Source of the DNA: DALYJJ01 sp033763935
GTDB lineage: Bacteria > Acidobacteriota > Terriglobia > Bryobacterales > Bryobacteraceae
Reading direction: 5' to 3'
DNA: 64,000 nt
Assembly (NCBI GenBank): GCA_033763935.1
Contig: JANRJO010000073.1
Location: 1 to 64,000, forward strand
Below the pieces are notes generated by a model, which was given only the letters and a program-made list of their open reading frames with translations, had not been told where the DNA came from and did no database searches. Below, piece by piece: positions 7,006 to 15,094 of the stretch (its first letter is position 1; each line of letters starts with the position of its first letter). The position numbers and the translations under genes were made by a program.

Positions 7006-9906
7006 CTAGCGGCCGAGGTGGGGTTTGAGGAAGCGGCCGGTGTGGGAGCGTTTGCAGGCGGCAATTTGTTCGGGGGTGCCGGTGACGACGACTTCGCCGC
7101 CGGCGTGGCCGCCTTCGGGGCCGAGGTCGATGACGTGGTCGGCGGTTTTGATGACGTCGAGGTGATGTTCGATGAGGATGACGGTGTGGCCGGCGTCAAC
7201 GAGCTGGTTGAGGGAGGCGAGGAGGCGCTCGATGTCGGCGAGGTGGAGGCCGGTGGTGGGCTCGTCGAGGATGTAGACGGTGTGCTTAGAGCGCTGGAGT
7301 TTGCTGAGCTCGGCGGCGATTTTGATGCGCTGGGCTTCGCCGCCGGAGAGCGTGGTGGACGACTGGCCGAGGGTGAGGTAGCCGAGACCGAGGTTGTGGA
7401 GCACTTCGATCTTCTTGCCGATGGCGGGTTCGGCGCGGAAGAAGTCGACGCCCTCTTCGATGGACATATTGAGGACGTCGTCGATGGTCTTGCCGCGGAC
7501 GGTGACGTCGAGGGTTTCGCTGTTGAAGCGGGCGCCTTTGCAGGCAGCGCAGGTAACTTCGACGTCGGGCATGAAGTACAGCTGAGTAGTGATGACGCCT
7601 TCGCCCTGGCATTCTTCGCAGCGGCCGCCTTTGACGTTGAAGCTGAAGCGGCCGGCTTTGTAGGCGCGCTCGCGGGAGAGGGGCGCATCGGTATAGAGGT
7701 CGCGGATGTTGTCGTAGAAGCCGATGTAGGTGGCGGGGTTGGAACGGCTGTTGCGCCCGATGGGCGACTGATCAATATTCACAACCTTGTGGACGTGTTC
7801 CATGCCGTCGACGGCAGTGTGATCGCCGGGGAGGGTACGGGTGTCGACGAGGCGTTTCCAGAGGGCCTTAAAGAGGATTTCGTTGACCAGAGTGCTTTTG
7901 CCCGAGCCGGACGCGCCAGTGACGGCGACCATGAGGCCGAGGGGGAAGGGCACGTCTACATTCTTGAGGTTGTTTTCGCGGGCGCCGCGGACGGTAAGAT
8001 GCCGGCCGTTGCCTTTGCGGCGGCGGGCGGGAGTTTCGATGGCGCGGCGGCCGGAGAGGTACTGGCCGGTGGGCGAGGCTTTGCAGGCAAGGATTTCGTC
8101 GAAGGTCCCCTGGACGACGACATTGCCGCCGTGAACGCCGGGGCCGGGACCCATTTCGACGATGTGGTCGGCGGCGCGGATGGTGTCTTCGTCGTGTTCG
8201 ACGACGATGACGGTGTTGCCGATGTCGCGCAGGCGCTCGAGGGTGGCGATCATCTTGACGTTGTCTTTGGGATGGAGGCCGATGCTGGGCTCGTCGAGGA
8301 CGTAGAGCATGCCCATGAGGCCGGAGCCGATCTGGGTGGAGAGGCGGATGCGCTGCGACTCGCCGCCGGAGAGGGTGCTGGAGCGGCGGTTGAAGTTGAG
8401 GTAGTCGAGGCCGATGCCCAGGAGCAGTTCGACGCGGCGGCGGATTTCGCCGATGACGTGGCGGCCGGCGTCGGCGCCGCGGCCGGAGGGTTTAAGGCTG
8501 CCGAGGAAGGCGTAGAGCTCATCGAAGTTGAGCTGACCGACTTCGTGGAGGTTCTTGCCGGCGACGGTGAAGAGGAGGCGGGTGGCGCGGACGCGGGCGC
8601 CGTTGCAGTCGGGGCAGGTGTGCTCGACCATGACTTTGTCGAGCCAGGCTTCCATGCCGGAGCTGGCTTCGCCGCGCTGGCGGTAACGGCGGTAGTGGCG
8701 TTCGATGCGGCGGGCGATGCCGCCGAAGCCGACCTCCTTGCCGACGGAATCCTCGCGCTTGACCTTTGAGTCGGGGGGGAGGCAGACGGTGACCTTGCGG
8801 CCGTCGAGGCCCTCGAGGATGGCGTGGCGAACGGCGCCGGGCAGTTGTTCCCAGGGTGTTTCGAGGGAGAAGCCGAGGGCCTTCGAGAGGCTGTACATGA
8901 TGCGGCCGTCCCAGGTATCGGGGTTGTACTTGAAGGCTTCCTTGACGAAGCAGCCGCCGGCGATGCTGCGTCGGGGGTCGGGGACGAGGAGTTCGGGGTG
9001 GGTGAGTTTGTGAACGCCGAGACCGCCGCAGGTGCGGCAGGCGCTCTCGGGATTATTGAACATGAAGAACTCGGGCTGGATGTCGCCGTAGACGAAGTGG
9101 TGGGTGGGGCTGCAGAGCGCGCGATAGAACTTTTCGGTGTCGGTCCTGGAGGCGCCTTTCGTTACCTGGACCTGGAGGAGGTTGTCGCCGACGAGGAGGG
9201 TGGCGGCGACGGCGGCTTTGATGGCCTTTTCGTTGCGGGGGCGGACGGCGAGGCGATCGACGACCGCGTCCATGTGCCGGATCTTCGATTCATCGAGGCT
9301 GACTTCGGCGGAGATGTCGACGGCCTTGCCGTCGATGACGAGGATGCGGCAGCCCTTCTTGCGGACCTCGGTGAGGACGTAGTCGAGGTCTTCGCCGTAC
9401 TGCTGGAAGACGGGCGCGCGCAGTTCGATTTCGGCGCCTTCGGGAAGGGCGAGGATGGCTTCGACAATTTGGGCGGCGGTGCGGCTGGGGGTGGGTTCGC
9501 CGGTGCGCGGGCAGTGGGGCTCGGCGATGGTGGCGTAGAGGAGGTTGAGGTAGCTGGAGATGTCGGTCATGGTGCCGACGGTAGAGCGGGGATTGCTGCC
9601 GGTGGTTTTCTGTTCGATGGAAATGACGGGAGAGAGGCCGTAGACGAAGTCGACATCCGGCTTGGCTACCTGGGCGACGAAGCGTTTGGCGTAGGTGGAG
9701 AGCGACTCCATGTAGCGGCGCTGTCCTTCGGCGTAGATGGTGTCGAAGGCGAGGCTGGACTTGCCGGAGCCGGAGAGGCCGGTGACAACGATGAGCTTGT
9801 CGCGAGGGATCTCAACAGAGATGTTCTTGAGGTTGTGAACGCGTGCGCCCTGGACGGCGATGGTGGTGCGGGCGGCGGGGCGTTTCGGACTGGGCTTAGA
9901 ACTCAT
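7006..9906 (-). CDS. uvrA: UvrABC system protein A
   Basis: A 966-residue, essentially full-length damage-recognition ATPase of nucleotide excision repair. It has two ABC ATPase halves: Walker A GLSGSGKSS (43-51) and GASGSGKST (about 665), two signatures (STLSGGESQR and TTLSGGEAQR) and two Walker B motifs (VLDEPSIGLH and ILDEPTTGLH). The C-terminal zinc finger is intact (CEEC near 763, CAAC near 784), as is the CPDCNGAR segment. The first zinc finger, expected near residue 265, keeps only its second pair (CRTC); the first CxxC reads CSPTHH, a variant also known in some other phyla. Its ATG lies inside the 3' end of the upstream nucleotidyltransferase gene (11-bp overlap), so it is probably translated from that operon mRNA. 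Confidence 0.97.
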   Translation of the reverse strand: MSSKPSPKRPAARTTIAVQGARVHNLKNISVEIPRDKLIVVTGLSGSGKSSLAFDTIYAEGQRRYMESLSTYAKRFVAQVAKPDVDFVYGLSPVISIEQKTTGSNPRSTVGTMTDISSYLNLLYATIAEPHCPRTGEPTPSRTAAQIVEAILALPEGAEIELRAPVFQQYGEDLDYVLTEVRKKGCRILVIDGKAVDISAEVSLDESKIRHMDAVVDRLAVRPRNEKAIKAAVAATLLVGDNLLQVQVTKGASRTDTEKFYRALCSPTHHFVYGDIQPEFFMFNNPESACRTCGGLGVHKLTHPELLVPDPRRSIAGGCFVKEAFKYNPDTWDGRIMYSLSKALGFSLETPWEQLPGAVRHAILEGLDGRKVTVCLPPDSKVKREDSVGKEVGFGGIARRIERHYRRYRQRGEASSGMEAWLDKVMVEHTCPDCNGARVRATRLLFTVAGKNLHEVGQLNFDELYAFLGSLKPSGRGADAGRHVIGEIRRRVELLLGIGLDYLNFNRRSSTLSGGESQRIRLSTQIGSGLMGMLYVLDEPSIGLHPKDNVKMIATLERLRDIGNTVIVVEHDEDTIRAADHIVEMGPGPGVHGGNVVVQGTFDEILACKASPTGQYLSGRRAIETPARRRKGNGRHLTVRGARENNLKNVDVPFPLGLMVAVTGASGSGKSTLVNEILFKALWKRLVDTRTLPGDHTAVDGMEHVHKVVNIDQSPIGRNSRSNPATYIGFYDNIRDLYTDAPLSRERAYKAGRFSFNVKGGRCEECQGEGVITTQLYFMPDVEVTCAACKGARFNSETLDVTVRGKTIDDVLNMSIEEGVDFFRAEPAIGKKIEVLHNLGLGYLTLGQSSTTLSGGEAQRIKIAAELSKLQRSKHTVYILDEPTTGLHLADIERLLASLNQLVDAGHTVILIEHHLDVIKTADHVIDLGPEGGHAGGEVVVTGTPEQIAACKRSHTGRFLKPHLGR

Positions 9907-10828
9907 CGGGGGGATCTCCGAGGTGGACGAAGGCCTGTTCCTGGACCAGGACGTTGCTGAGGCGGGTGAGTTGGACCTGGGTGGCGACCTTCGCGATGAG
10001 ACCGCGATCCGCGAGGTACTCGCAGGCGACGGACACGCATTCGATGTTGAAGTTGCGCTGGAAGTGGGTGTCGATTTCCGTGGCGGACCGGGTTTCGCCA
10101 GCCTCGTTGAGGTAGTCGACGATCAGGCGGAACAGGTCGAGGGCGCGCGCGGCGAGGTAGCCGTCGACGGCATCGAGAGCGGATTGGATGCTCTTGCGGG
10201 TCTTCTTGGCGTTGAGGAGATCGGTGTAGATGGTGCGGAAGAAGGACGGGTTGAGTTCGAGGGCCTGGAGGATGACCTCGCGGGCCGCGAGGAGGCGCGC
10301 GCTGAGGACTTCGATGCGGGCGAGGGGGGTGGCGGCGTAGAGGATCCAGAGGGCGGTGTAATCGAGGTCGCCGCGGGTGACGAACCACTTGTGCGCTTTG
10401 TCAACGGGGAGGAGGGCGGCGCAGGCGGCGGCCAGGAGCTGGACCTGGGTATCGCGTTCGCCGATCTCATGGAGGCGGGAACAGAGGGCGGCGATGGACT
10501 CGTCGTGGGTGTAGAGAAGGCGGCCCTTGGCGAGGAAGGAGTGGAGGAAGGAGTTGCGGGCGGCGCTTTCGACGGCCCTGCGGAATTCGGCGCGGGGCAT
10601 CAGGATGGCGTGGACGTTCACGCCGTCGGCGTTGAGGGAGACGTGGCTGGTTTCGGTCTTGCGGCCGTCGACGGCGACGAGGGCGAGGTCAATGTCGGAC
10701 TTCGACCAGACGGTGTCGTGGGCGAGGCTGCCGCAGAGGATGGCGGCGAGGATGGAACGGTCTTCGCGGATCTGTTCGATGAGGCGATCGAGGGCGGCGG
10801 TGAATTTTGACTGGAGGGCGTGCGGCAT
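9896..10828 (-). CDS. Minimal nucleotidyltransferase-domain protein
   Basis: A 310-residue protein with an N-terminal polymerase-beta-like nucleotidyltransferase core: LCGSLAHD, then KSDIDLALV, giving the GS and DxD metal-binding motifs near residues 30-50. The remaining ~200 residues are helical and resemble the substrate-binding halves of antibiotic or small-molecule adenylyltransferases, but I cannot name the substrate. There is no signal peptide. The ATG at 10828 fits the family N-terminus; a longer frame exists upstream but covers the promoter. The gene overlaps uvrA by 11 bp, so the two share a transcript. A consensus -10 (TATAAT) sits ~28 bases upstream. Confidence 0.85.
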   Translation of the reverse strand: MPHALQSKFTAALDRLIEQIREDRSILAAILCGSLAHDTVWSKSDIDLALVAVDGRKTETSHVSLNADGVNVHAILMPRAEFRRAVESAARNSFLHSFLAKGRLLYTHDESIAALCSRLHEIGERDTQVQLLAAACAALLPVDKAHKWFVTRGDLDYTALWILYAATPLARIEVLSARLLAAREVILQALELNPSFFRTIYTDLLNAKKTRKSIQSALDAVDGYLAARALDLFRLIVDYLNEAGETRSATEIDTHFQRNFNIECVSVACEYLADRGLIAKVATQVQLTRLSNVLVQEQAFVHLGDPPDEF

Positions 10829-10855
10829 AGTCCCAGGGGACGGGCAGTGTGGGGG

Positions 10856-10861
10856 ATTATA
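10856..10861 (-). promoter_or_regulatory. -10 element of the nucleotidyltransferase-uvrA operon
   Basis: A perfect TATAAT on the minus strand, preceded by a T-rich stretch, 28 bases before the nucleotidyltransferase ATG in the 98-base divergent region. No good -35 (best near GTTCCG) is visible at 16-18 bases, so the T-tract may act as an UP-like element. Confidence 0.5.
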
Positions 10862-10926
10862 GCGTAGTGAAAAATTTGCGGAACGAAACCGAGGATGGCT
10901 GCGTTCGGTAGGGGGAGAGGGGAACC

Positions 10927-11289
10927 ATGAAATACGTGTGTTTGGTGCTTGCGCTGGTGACAACGCTGGCGGCGGGGGACGCGACGGGCAAATGGAAGGG
11001 TACGCTGACGATCACGAATCCGCAGGGGGAGACGCGCACACTCCCGGCGATCATGGTGCTCAAGCAGGAGGGCAACGTGTTGACTGGAACGGCCGGTCCG
11101 GAGGAGGATCAGCAGCCGATCGCGAACGGGAAGGTGGAGGGCGAGGAGATCCGCTTCGACTTCGACCGCGACGGGGGCGTGATGCGGTTCAAGCTGAAGC
11201 TGGCGGGAGATTATTTGGCGGGCGAGGTCACGCGAGAACGCGAGGGCCAGACGCAGCGAGCCACGGTGGCGTTGAAGCGCGAGAAGTGA
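10927..11289 (+). CDS. Small secreted protein, lipocalin-like, unknown function
   Basis: A 120-residue exported protein. MKYVCLVLALVTTLAAG is a signal peptide, and the mature part (GKWKGTLTI, ANGKVEGEEIRFDF, RFKLKLAGDYLAGEV) is a run of amphipathic beta strands of the kind seen in small lipocalin-like or DUF-type beta-barrels common in Acidobacteriota. A strong purine-rich Shine-Dalgarno (GGGGGAGAGGGG) precedes the ATG. The stop TGA overlaps the GTG of the next gene (GTGA), so the two are coupled. No enzymatic motif is visible. Confidence 0.8.
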   Translation: MKYVCLVLALVTTLAAGDATGKWKGTLTITNPQGETRTLPAIMVLKQEGNVLTGTAGPEEDQQPIANGKVEGEEIRFDFDRDGGVMRFKLKLAGDYLAGEVTREREGQTQRATVALKREK

Positions 11290-12839
11290 AGGTACAGACG
11301 CTTTTCTGGCTGGCGTCCCTGGCGGCGTGGGCGCAGAGGCCGGACCTGCATGTCATCGAAGTCGTGGACGAGAGCACCAAGCGCGGAGTGCCGCTGGTGG
11401 AGTTGTGCGCGACGAGCGGAGCCTGCTTTCTGACCGACAGCGCGGGACTGGTGGCGTTGCAGGAGCCCTCGTTCTGGGGGCAGGACGTGTACTTCTCGAT
11501 TCGCGGGCACGGGTATGAGCACGCGAAGGACTTCTTCGGCGACCCTGGAAGGTCGATTCGAGTGACGCGAGGGGGCAGTACGCGGGTGACTGTGACGCGG
11601 GTGAACATCGCGGAGCGGTTGTACCGGGTGACGGGGGAGGGGATCTATCGCGACAGTGTGATTGCGGGGCGGAAGCGGGGCGGGCGGCCGCTCCTGAATG
11701 CGAACGTGACAGGACTGGACACGGTGATGCACACGGTGTATCGAGGGCGGCTGTTCTGGCTGTTCGGAGATACGAACAACCTGTCGGCTTCGCTGGGGAA
11801 CCTGGCGACGACGTGCGCGCGATCACTGCTGCCGGGCAAAGGTGGGCTCGATCCGGAGGCGGGGATCGACCTCGCGTATTTCGAGGGTAAAGGCGGATTC
11901 GTGAAGCCGATGGCGGCGATCCCCGGGCCCGGAATGAAGTGGATGTTCGCGTTGATGGTGGTGCGCGACGCAGCGGGGGTGGAGCGGCTGGTGGCGCGGT
12001 ATGACCGGATGAAGAGCCTGGAAGAGGCGTACGACACGGGGCTCGCGGTCTTCGACGACGAGCGGCAGGAGTTCCGGCCGATCGTATCCTTTGGCACGAA
12101 GCCCGCGATTGCACCCTACGGGCGGCCCACGCGGGTGTCGGTGGACGGCAAAGACTATTTCTACTTCTCGTCGCCGCATCCCACGCCGGTGGTGCGAGTG
12201 AAGGCGGAGTGGGAGGCGGTTCAGGATCTCTCGCGGTACGAAGCTCTGAGCTGCGACAGCACGGGATGTGGTTGGGGGGCGGGCGGCAAGCCGGAGCGGG
12301 TGCGATTTGTGGACGTCGACTCGGGAAAGCCGGTGGAGGCGGAAACAGGCAGCGTTCAGTGGAACGAGTACCGGCGGCGGTGGGTGGCGATCTTGCAGAA
12401 GAATGTGGGGGAGGTGTGGTACGCGGAGGCCGATACGCCGGCGGGACCGTGGGCGTACGCGAAACGGATTGTGCAGCATCAGAACTACACGTTCTATTGG
12501 CCGGGGCAGATTGCGGAGTTCGATACGCGAGGCGGAAGGCGAATCTACTTCATGGGCACTTACACGCAGTCGTTTTCGGGAAATCCTGTGAAGACGCCGC
12601 GGTATGACTACAACCAGATTCTCTATGCACTGTCGCTCGATGATCCTCGCATGGCACTACCGGTGGCTGCATACCGGGTGCGCGGCCAGGCGAAGACGAT
12701 GGTGAAGGAAGAGTTGGACCGGCTGGGGCTGTGGAAGGATGTGGAGGCGGTCTCGCACTACGAGCTAGGGACGCGCCGCCTGGAGAATCCGGACGGGCGG
12801 CTGATGCTGGATTGGGGCGCGCGGGCGAGCGGCCGCTAA
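11286..12839 (+). CDS. Secreted beta-propeller protein, glycosyl-hydrolase-like (DUF4185-type)
   Basis: A 517-residue exported protein starting at a GTG that overlaps the previous stop. The signal peptide is MKVQTLFWLASLAAWA. Residues about 20-105 form a small beta-sandwich of the carboxypeptidase-regulatory kind (VDESTKRGVPLVELC, TDSAGLVALQEP). The rest has repeated blades with GRLFWLFGDTNN, GRPTRVSVDGKDYFYFS, WNEYRRRWVAI and GGRRIYFMGTY, typical of five-bladed-propeller proteins related to GH43/DUF4185. Catalytic acids cannot be assigned with confidence, so a carbohydrate-binding or structural role is possible. It converges with the next gene with a 4-bp overlap. Confidence 0.7.
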   Translation: MKVQTLFWLASLAAWAQRPDLHVIEVVDESTKRGVPLVELCATSGACFLTDSAGLVALQEPSFWGQDVYFSIRGHGYEHAKDFFGDPGRSIRVTRGGSTRVTVTRVNIAERLYRVTGEGIYRDSVIAGRKRGGRPLLNANVTGLDTVMHTVYRGRLFWLFGDTNNLSASLGNLATTCARSLLPGKGGLDPEAGIDLAYFEGKGGFVKPMAAIPGPGMKWMFALMVVRDAAGVERLVARYDRMKSLEEAYDTGLAVFDDERQEFRPIVSFGTKPAIAPYGRPTRVSVDGKDYFYFSSPHPTPVVRVKAEWEAVQDLSRYEALSCDSTGCGWGAGGKPERVRFVDVDSGKPVEAETGSVQWNEYRRRWVAILQKNVGEVWYAEADTPAGPWAYAKRIVQHQNYTFYWPGQIAEFDTRGGRRIYFMGTYTQSFSGNPVKTPRYDYNQILYALSLDDPRMALPVAAYRVRGQAKTMVKEELDRLGLWKDVEAVSHYELGTRRLENPDGRLMLDWGARASGR

Positions 12840-14602
12840 GGAGCGCCGGTAAGCAGCCGGGCGAGGCGCTCGCGGTTGGGGCCGGATTTGGCCAGAGTGT
12901 CTGTGAGGCGGCGGAGCGCTTCCTCCACGGGAGTGCCTGCGGGCATGCGAAGGATCCAGGGCAGGTTCATGCTGGTGAGGCTGGTGTCGTCACTCAACGC
13001 GATGACCGGGACGTGCAGCTTGTTGCCGAGTTGCAGGGCCAGGTGGGAGGAGTCGCGGGCGGTGGCGACGATGGCGATGGTGCGCTCGTCGTAGAGGAGC
13101 TTCACCAGTTCGCTCGAGGCCTTGCCCCAGGCGGTTTGGGAATCGACGGGGATGATGGCGAGGCCTTCCTGCGACCGCGGGGGAGCGGGGTGGGGGCCGA
13201 AGAGGATGACTTGGAGAGCCCCCTTCGGCGCGTCGGCAACCACCGGGCCGTTGAACTCGGCGGGCTTTTCCGCGGAGCGCGCGTAGGGCTTGTCCATGGG
13301 GTAGCGGCGGTAGGTGACGGCACGGTTCTCGACCTTCGCCAGGTACATCGGAGCGATGTTCTTGGCGTTGGGGTCGAAGGTCATCTCGCCTGTCACGCCA
13401 CGATAGTTCGCGAGGCCGGTGAGGGCGTCGCGGATTACGGCGCGGTTGAGGCCGGCGCGGCAGATGGCGTCGAGCAGCACCTTCATGGCGTCGTAGCCGA
13501 GGGAGGCGAAGGTCTCGGGGGCCGCGTGGAAGCGTGTCTTGAAGCGAGCTTGGAACTCCTGCCACAGGGGGTCCTTGGCGCGGGTGGGGTCGTAGGGGAA
13601 GACGGCTTCCAGGCCTTCGGCGGCGTCGCCGGCCTGCTCGAGGAGTTCGGGGCCGAGGACGCGGAAGCTACCGAAGACCCGCTGCTTCATTCCGAGTGAC
13701 CGCATTTGTTTGAGGATGGCGGCGGCGGGGGCGGCGTCGCCCCAGAGGACGACCGCATCCACGCGAGAATCCTGGATCACGCGGAGCTGGCGGGCGAAGT
13801 CGGTGTCACCGTACAGATACTTCTGCTCAATAACTACGGGGTGGCCGAGGCGGCGCGAGGCGTCCTTGAACTTGCCGACGCCGAAGCGGCCGTAGCGGTC
13901 ATTGATGCGGAGGATGGCGACGCGGGAGAGGCCGAGATCGGTATAGATGCGGCGCGCGAGAGTATAGCTTTGTACGCGGTCATCCTGGAGGACCGTCAGG
14001 TACCAGGGAATGATGGTCTCGGGGATGGTGGGGTCGGTGGCGGCGCTGTTGACCATGGGCACTTCGGCTTTGAGCGCGACGCGGAGGGCGATGTGGGTGG
14101 AATCGCCACTGATGGACCCGAAGATGGCCCAGACCTTCTCGTCGTAGACCATCTTCACGATCTCATTGCTGGCGGAGCCCCAGACGGCCTGATCGTTGTG
14201 CAGCATGAGCCGGAAGGGTTTGCCGCAGTAGCCGCCGGCCTTGTTCGCTTCCTCGATGGCGAGGGTCACGCCGTTGAGCATGCGTTGGCCGAGGGCCTGG
14301 TCGGGGTGGTTCTCGAGAGGACCGAGAAAGCCGATGCGGATTTCGTCGAGGGTGGAGAGGGCCGGGACAGGCTCGTCGCGGCCGGGGCCGTTGTATTCGA
14401 CGATGTTCGTGTAGTGCTCGTAGTGGGGAGTAGTGAACTTCGAGAACGGGCGCATGTCATCGGGGGCGGCCGCGTAGGGTCGAAGTTCCCGGGCGGCGGG
14501 GCGTCCGGGCGGGTTGACGCCGCAGGCGCAGGGCGTGGTCTGCGGCGATAGGGTACCGGCGATGAGGAGAGTCAGTGCGGCGGCTCGGACGTGTAGTGGC
14601 AT
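12836..14602 (-). CDS. ABC-type branched-chain amino-acid-like substrate-binding protein with partial internal repeat
   Basis: A 588-residue periplasmic binding protein of the LivJ/Peripla_BP_6 class. A signal peptide (AAALTLLIAG) is followed by a Cys-rich segment. The main two-lobed domain runs from about 75 to 440 (IRIGFLGPL, IEEANKAGGYCGKPF, SYTLARRIYTDLG, SLGYDAMKVLLDA). Unusually, residues about 480-570 repeat the first-lobe segment: TAWGKASSELVKLLYDE copies AVWGSASNEIVKMVYDE, and DSSHLALQL copies DSTHIALRV. No permease or ATPase genes are nearby, so it may be a sensor subunit rather than a transporter part. It is the last gene of the secreted-propeller operon, 8 bases after the RidA gene. 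Confidence 0.85.
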   Translation of the reverse strand: MPLHVRAAALTLLIAGTLSPQTTPCACGVNPPGRPAARELRPYAAAPDDMRPFSKFTTPHYEHYTNIVEYNGPGRDEPVPALSTLDEIRIGFLGPLENHPDQALGQRMLNGVTLAIEEANKAGGYCGKPFRLMLHNDQAVWGSASNEIVKMVYDEKVWAIFGSISGDSTHIALRVALKAEVPMVNSAATDPTIPETIIPWYLTVLQDDRVQSYTLARRIYTDLGLSRVAILRINDRYGRFGVGKFKDASRRLGHPVVIEQKYLYGDTDFARQLRVIQDSRVDAVVLWGDAAPAAAILKQMRSLGMKQRVFGSFRVLGPELLEQAGDAAEGLEAVFPYDPTRAKDPLWQEFQARFKTRFHAAPETFASLGYDAMKVLLDAICRAGLNRAVIRDALTGLANYRGVTGEMTFDPNAKNIAPMYLAKVENRAVTYRRYPMDKPYARSAEKPAEFNGPVVADAPKGALQVILFGPHPAPPRSQEGLAIIPVDSQTAWGKASSELVKLLYDERTIAIVATARDSSHLALQLGNKLHVPVIALSDDTSLTSMNLPWILRMPAGTPVEEALRRLTDTLAKSGPNRERLARLLTGAP

Positions 14603-14610
14603 GGCAAACC

Positions 14611-15093
14611 TCAGATACTGCGGTGCAGGACGGCGATGGCCTCCATCTCGATGAGTAAGTCCGGCCGGCATAGCTTTGCCTGAATGCCGGTGGAAGCGGG
14701 AAGCGGGTCGAGGTTCTGCTCCTGGTAGAAGCGGGTGCGCTCCTCGTTGAAGGCGGCGTAATCGCGATCGATATCTCGGAGATAGTAAGTGGTCCGCACG
14801 ATATCGTTCCAGGTGGCGCCTTCGGAGGCGAGCAGGGCGGTGACGTTGCGGTACATACGCTCGACCTGGGCGCGGAAGTCGCCGACATGGACGGTAGCGC
14901 CGTGCTCGTCGACACTCGCGGTGCCGGAGATCAGGAGTATGGTGACGCGGCCCAGATCGAGCCGCATGCCGCGCGAGAAGGAACTGGGCTTCTGGTAGTG
15001 GTACGCCTCGTTCAGCACCTCCAGAGCGGTCATCGGCTTCTTGGAGAACGCTTCGGCCTGCGAGGCCTCGACGATGATTTCTTCGAATGTCAT
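14611..15093 (-). CDS. RidA family protein (YjgF/YER057c/UK114)
   Basis: A 160-residue member of the RidA superfamily, whose best-known members hydrolyse reactive enamines and imines. Family landmarks: LLISGTASVDEHG, DFRAQVERMYRNVTALLASEGATWNDIVRTTYYLRD and the C-terminal PASTGIQAKLCRPDLLIEMEAIAV. The usual deaminase arginine (as in RVEV or CRPD contexts) is represented by the Arg in CRPD, so activity is plausible but not certain. The N-terminus is ~30 residues longer than minimal RidA. The ATG follows the preceding stop by one base. It is the only gene of this operon without an export signal. Confidence 0.85.
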   Translation of the reverse strand: MTFEEIIVEASQAEAFSKKPMTALEVLNEAYHYQKPSSFSRGMRLDLGRVTILLISGTASVDEHGATVHVGDFRAQVERMYRNVTALLASEGATWNDIVRTTYYLRDIDRDYAAFNEERTRFYQEQNLDPLPASTGIQAKLCRPDLLIEMEAIAVLHRSI

Positions 15094-15094
15094 T

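Noticed and set aside
6966..7775. Long N-terminal extension of the PAF-acetylhydrolase-like gene
   Set aside because: The extra 270 codons are the frame-shifted reading of uvrA on the same strand, Ser/Pro/Thr-rich, and precede a normal signal peptide.
6718..8769. A 683-codon frame on + opposite uvrA
   Set aside because: Antisense of the UvrA ATPase domains; Gly/Ala/Asp/Val-rich with no recognisable fold.
10938..11285. Extension of the propeller-type gene back to 10938
   Set aside because: It overlaps the small exported protein in another frame; the GTG at 11286 gives a proper signal peptide and a GTGA overlap.
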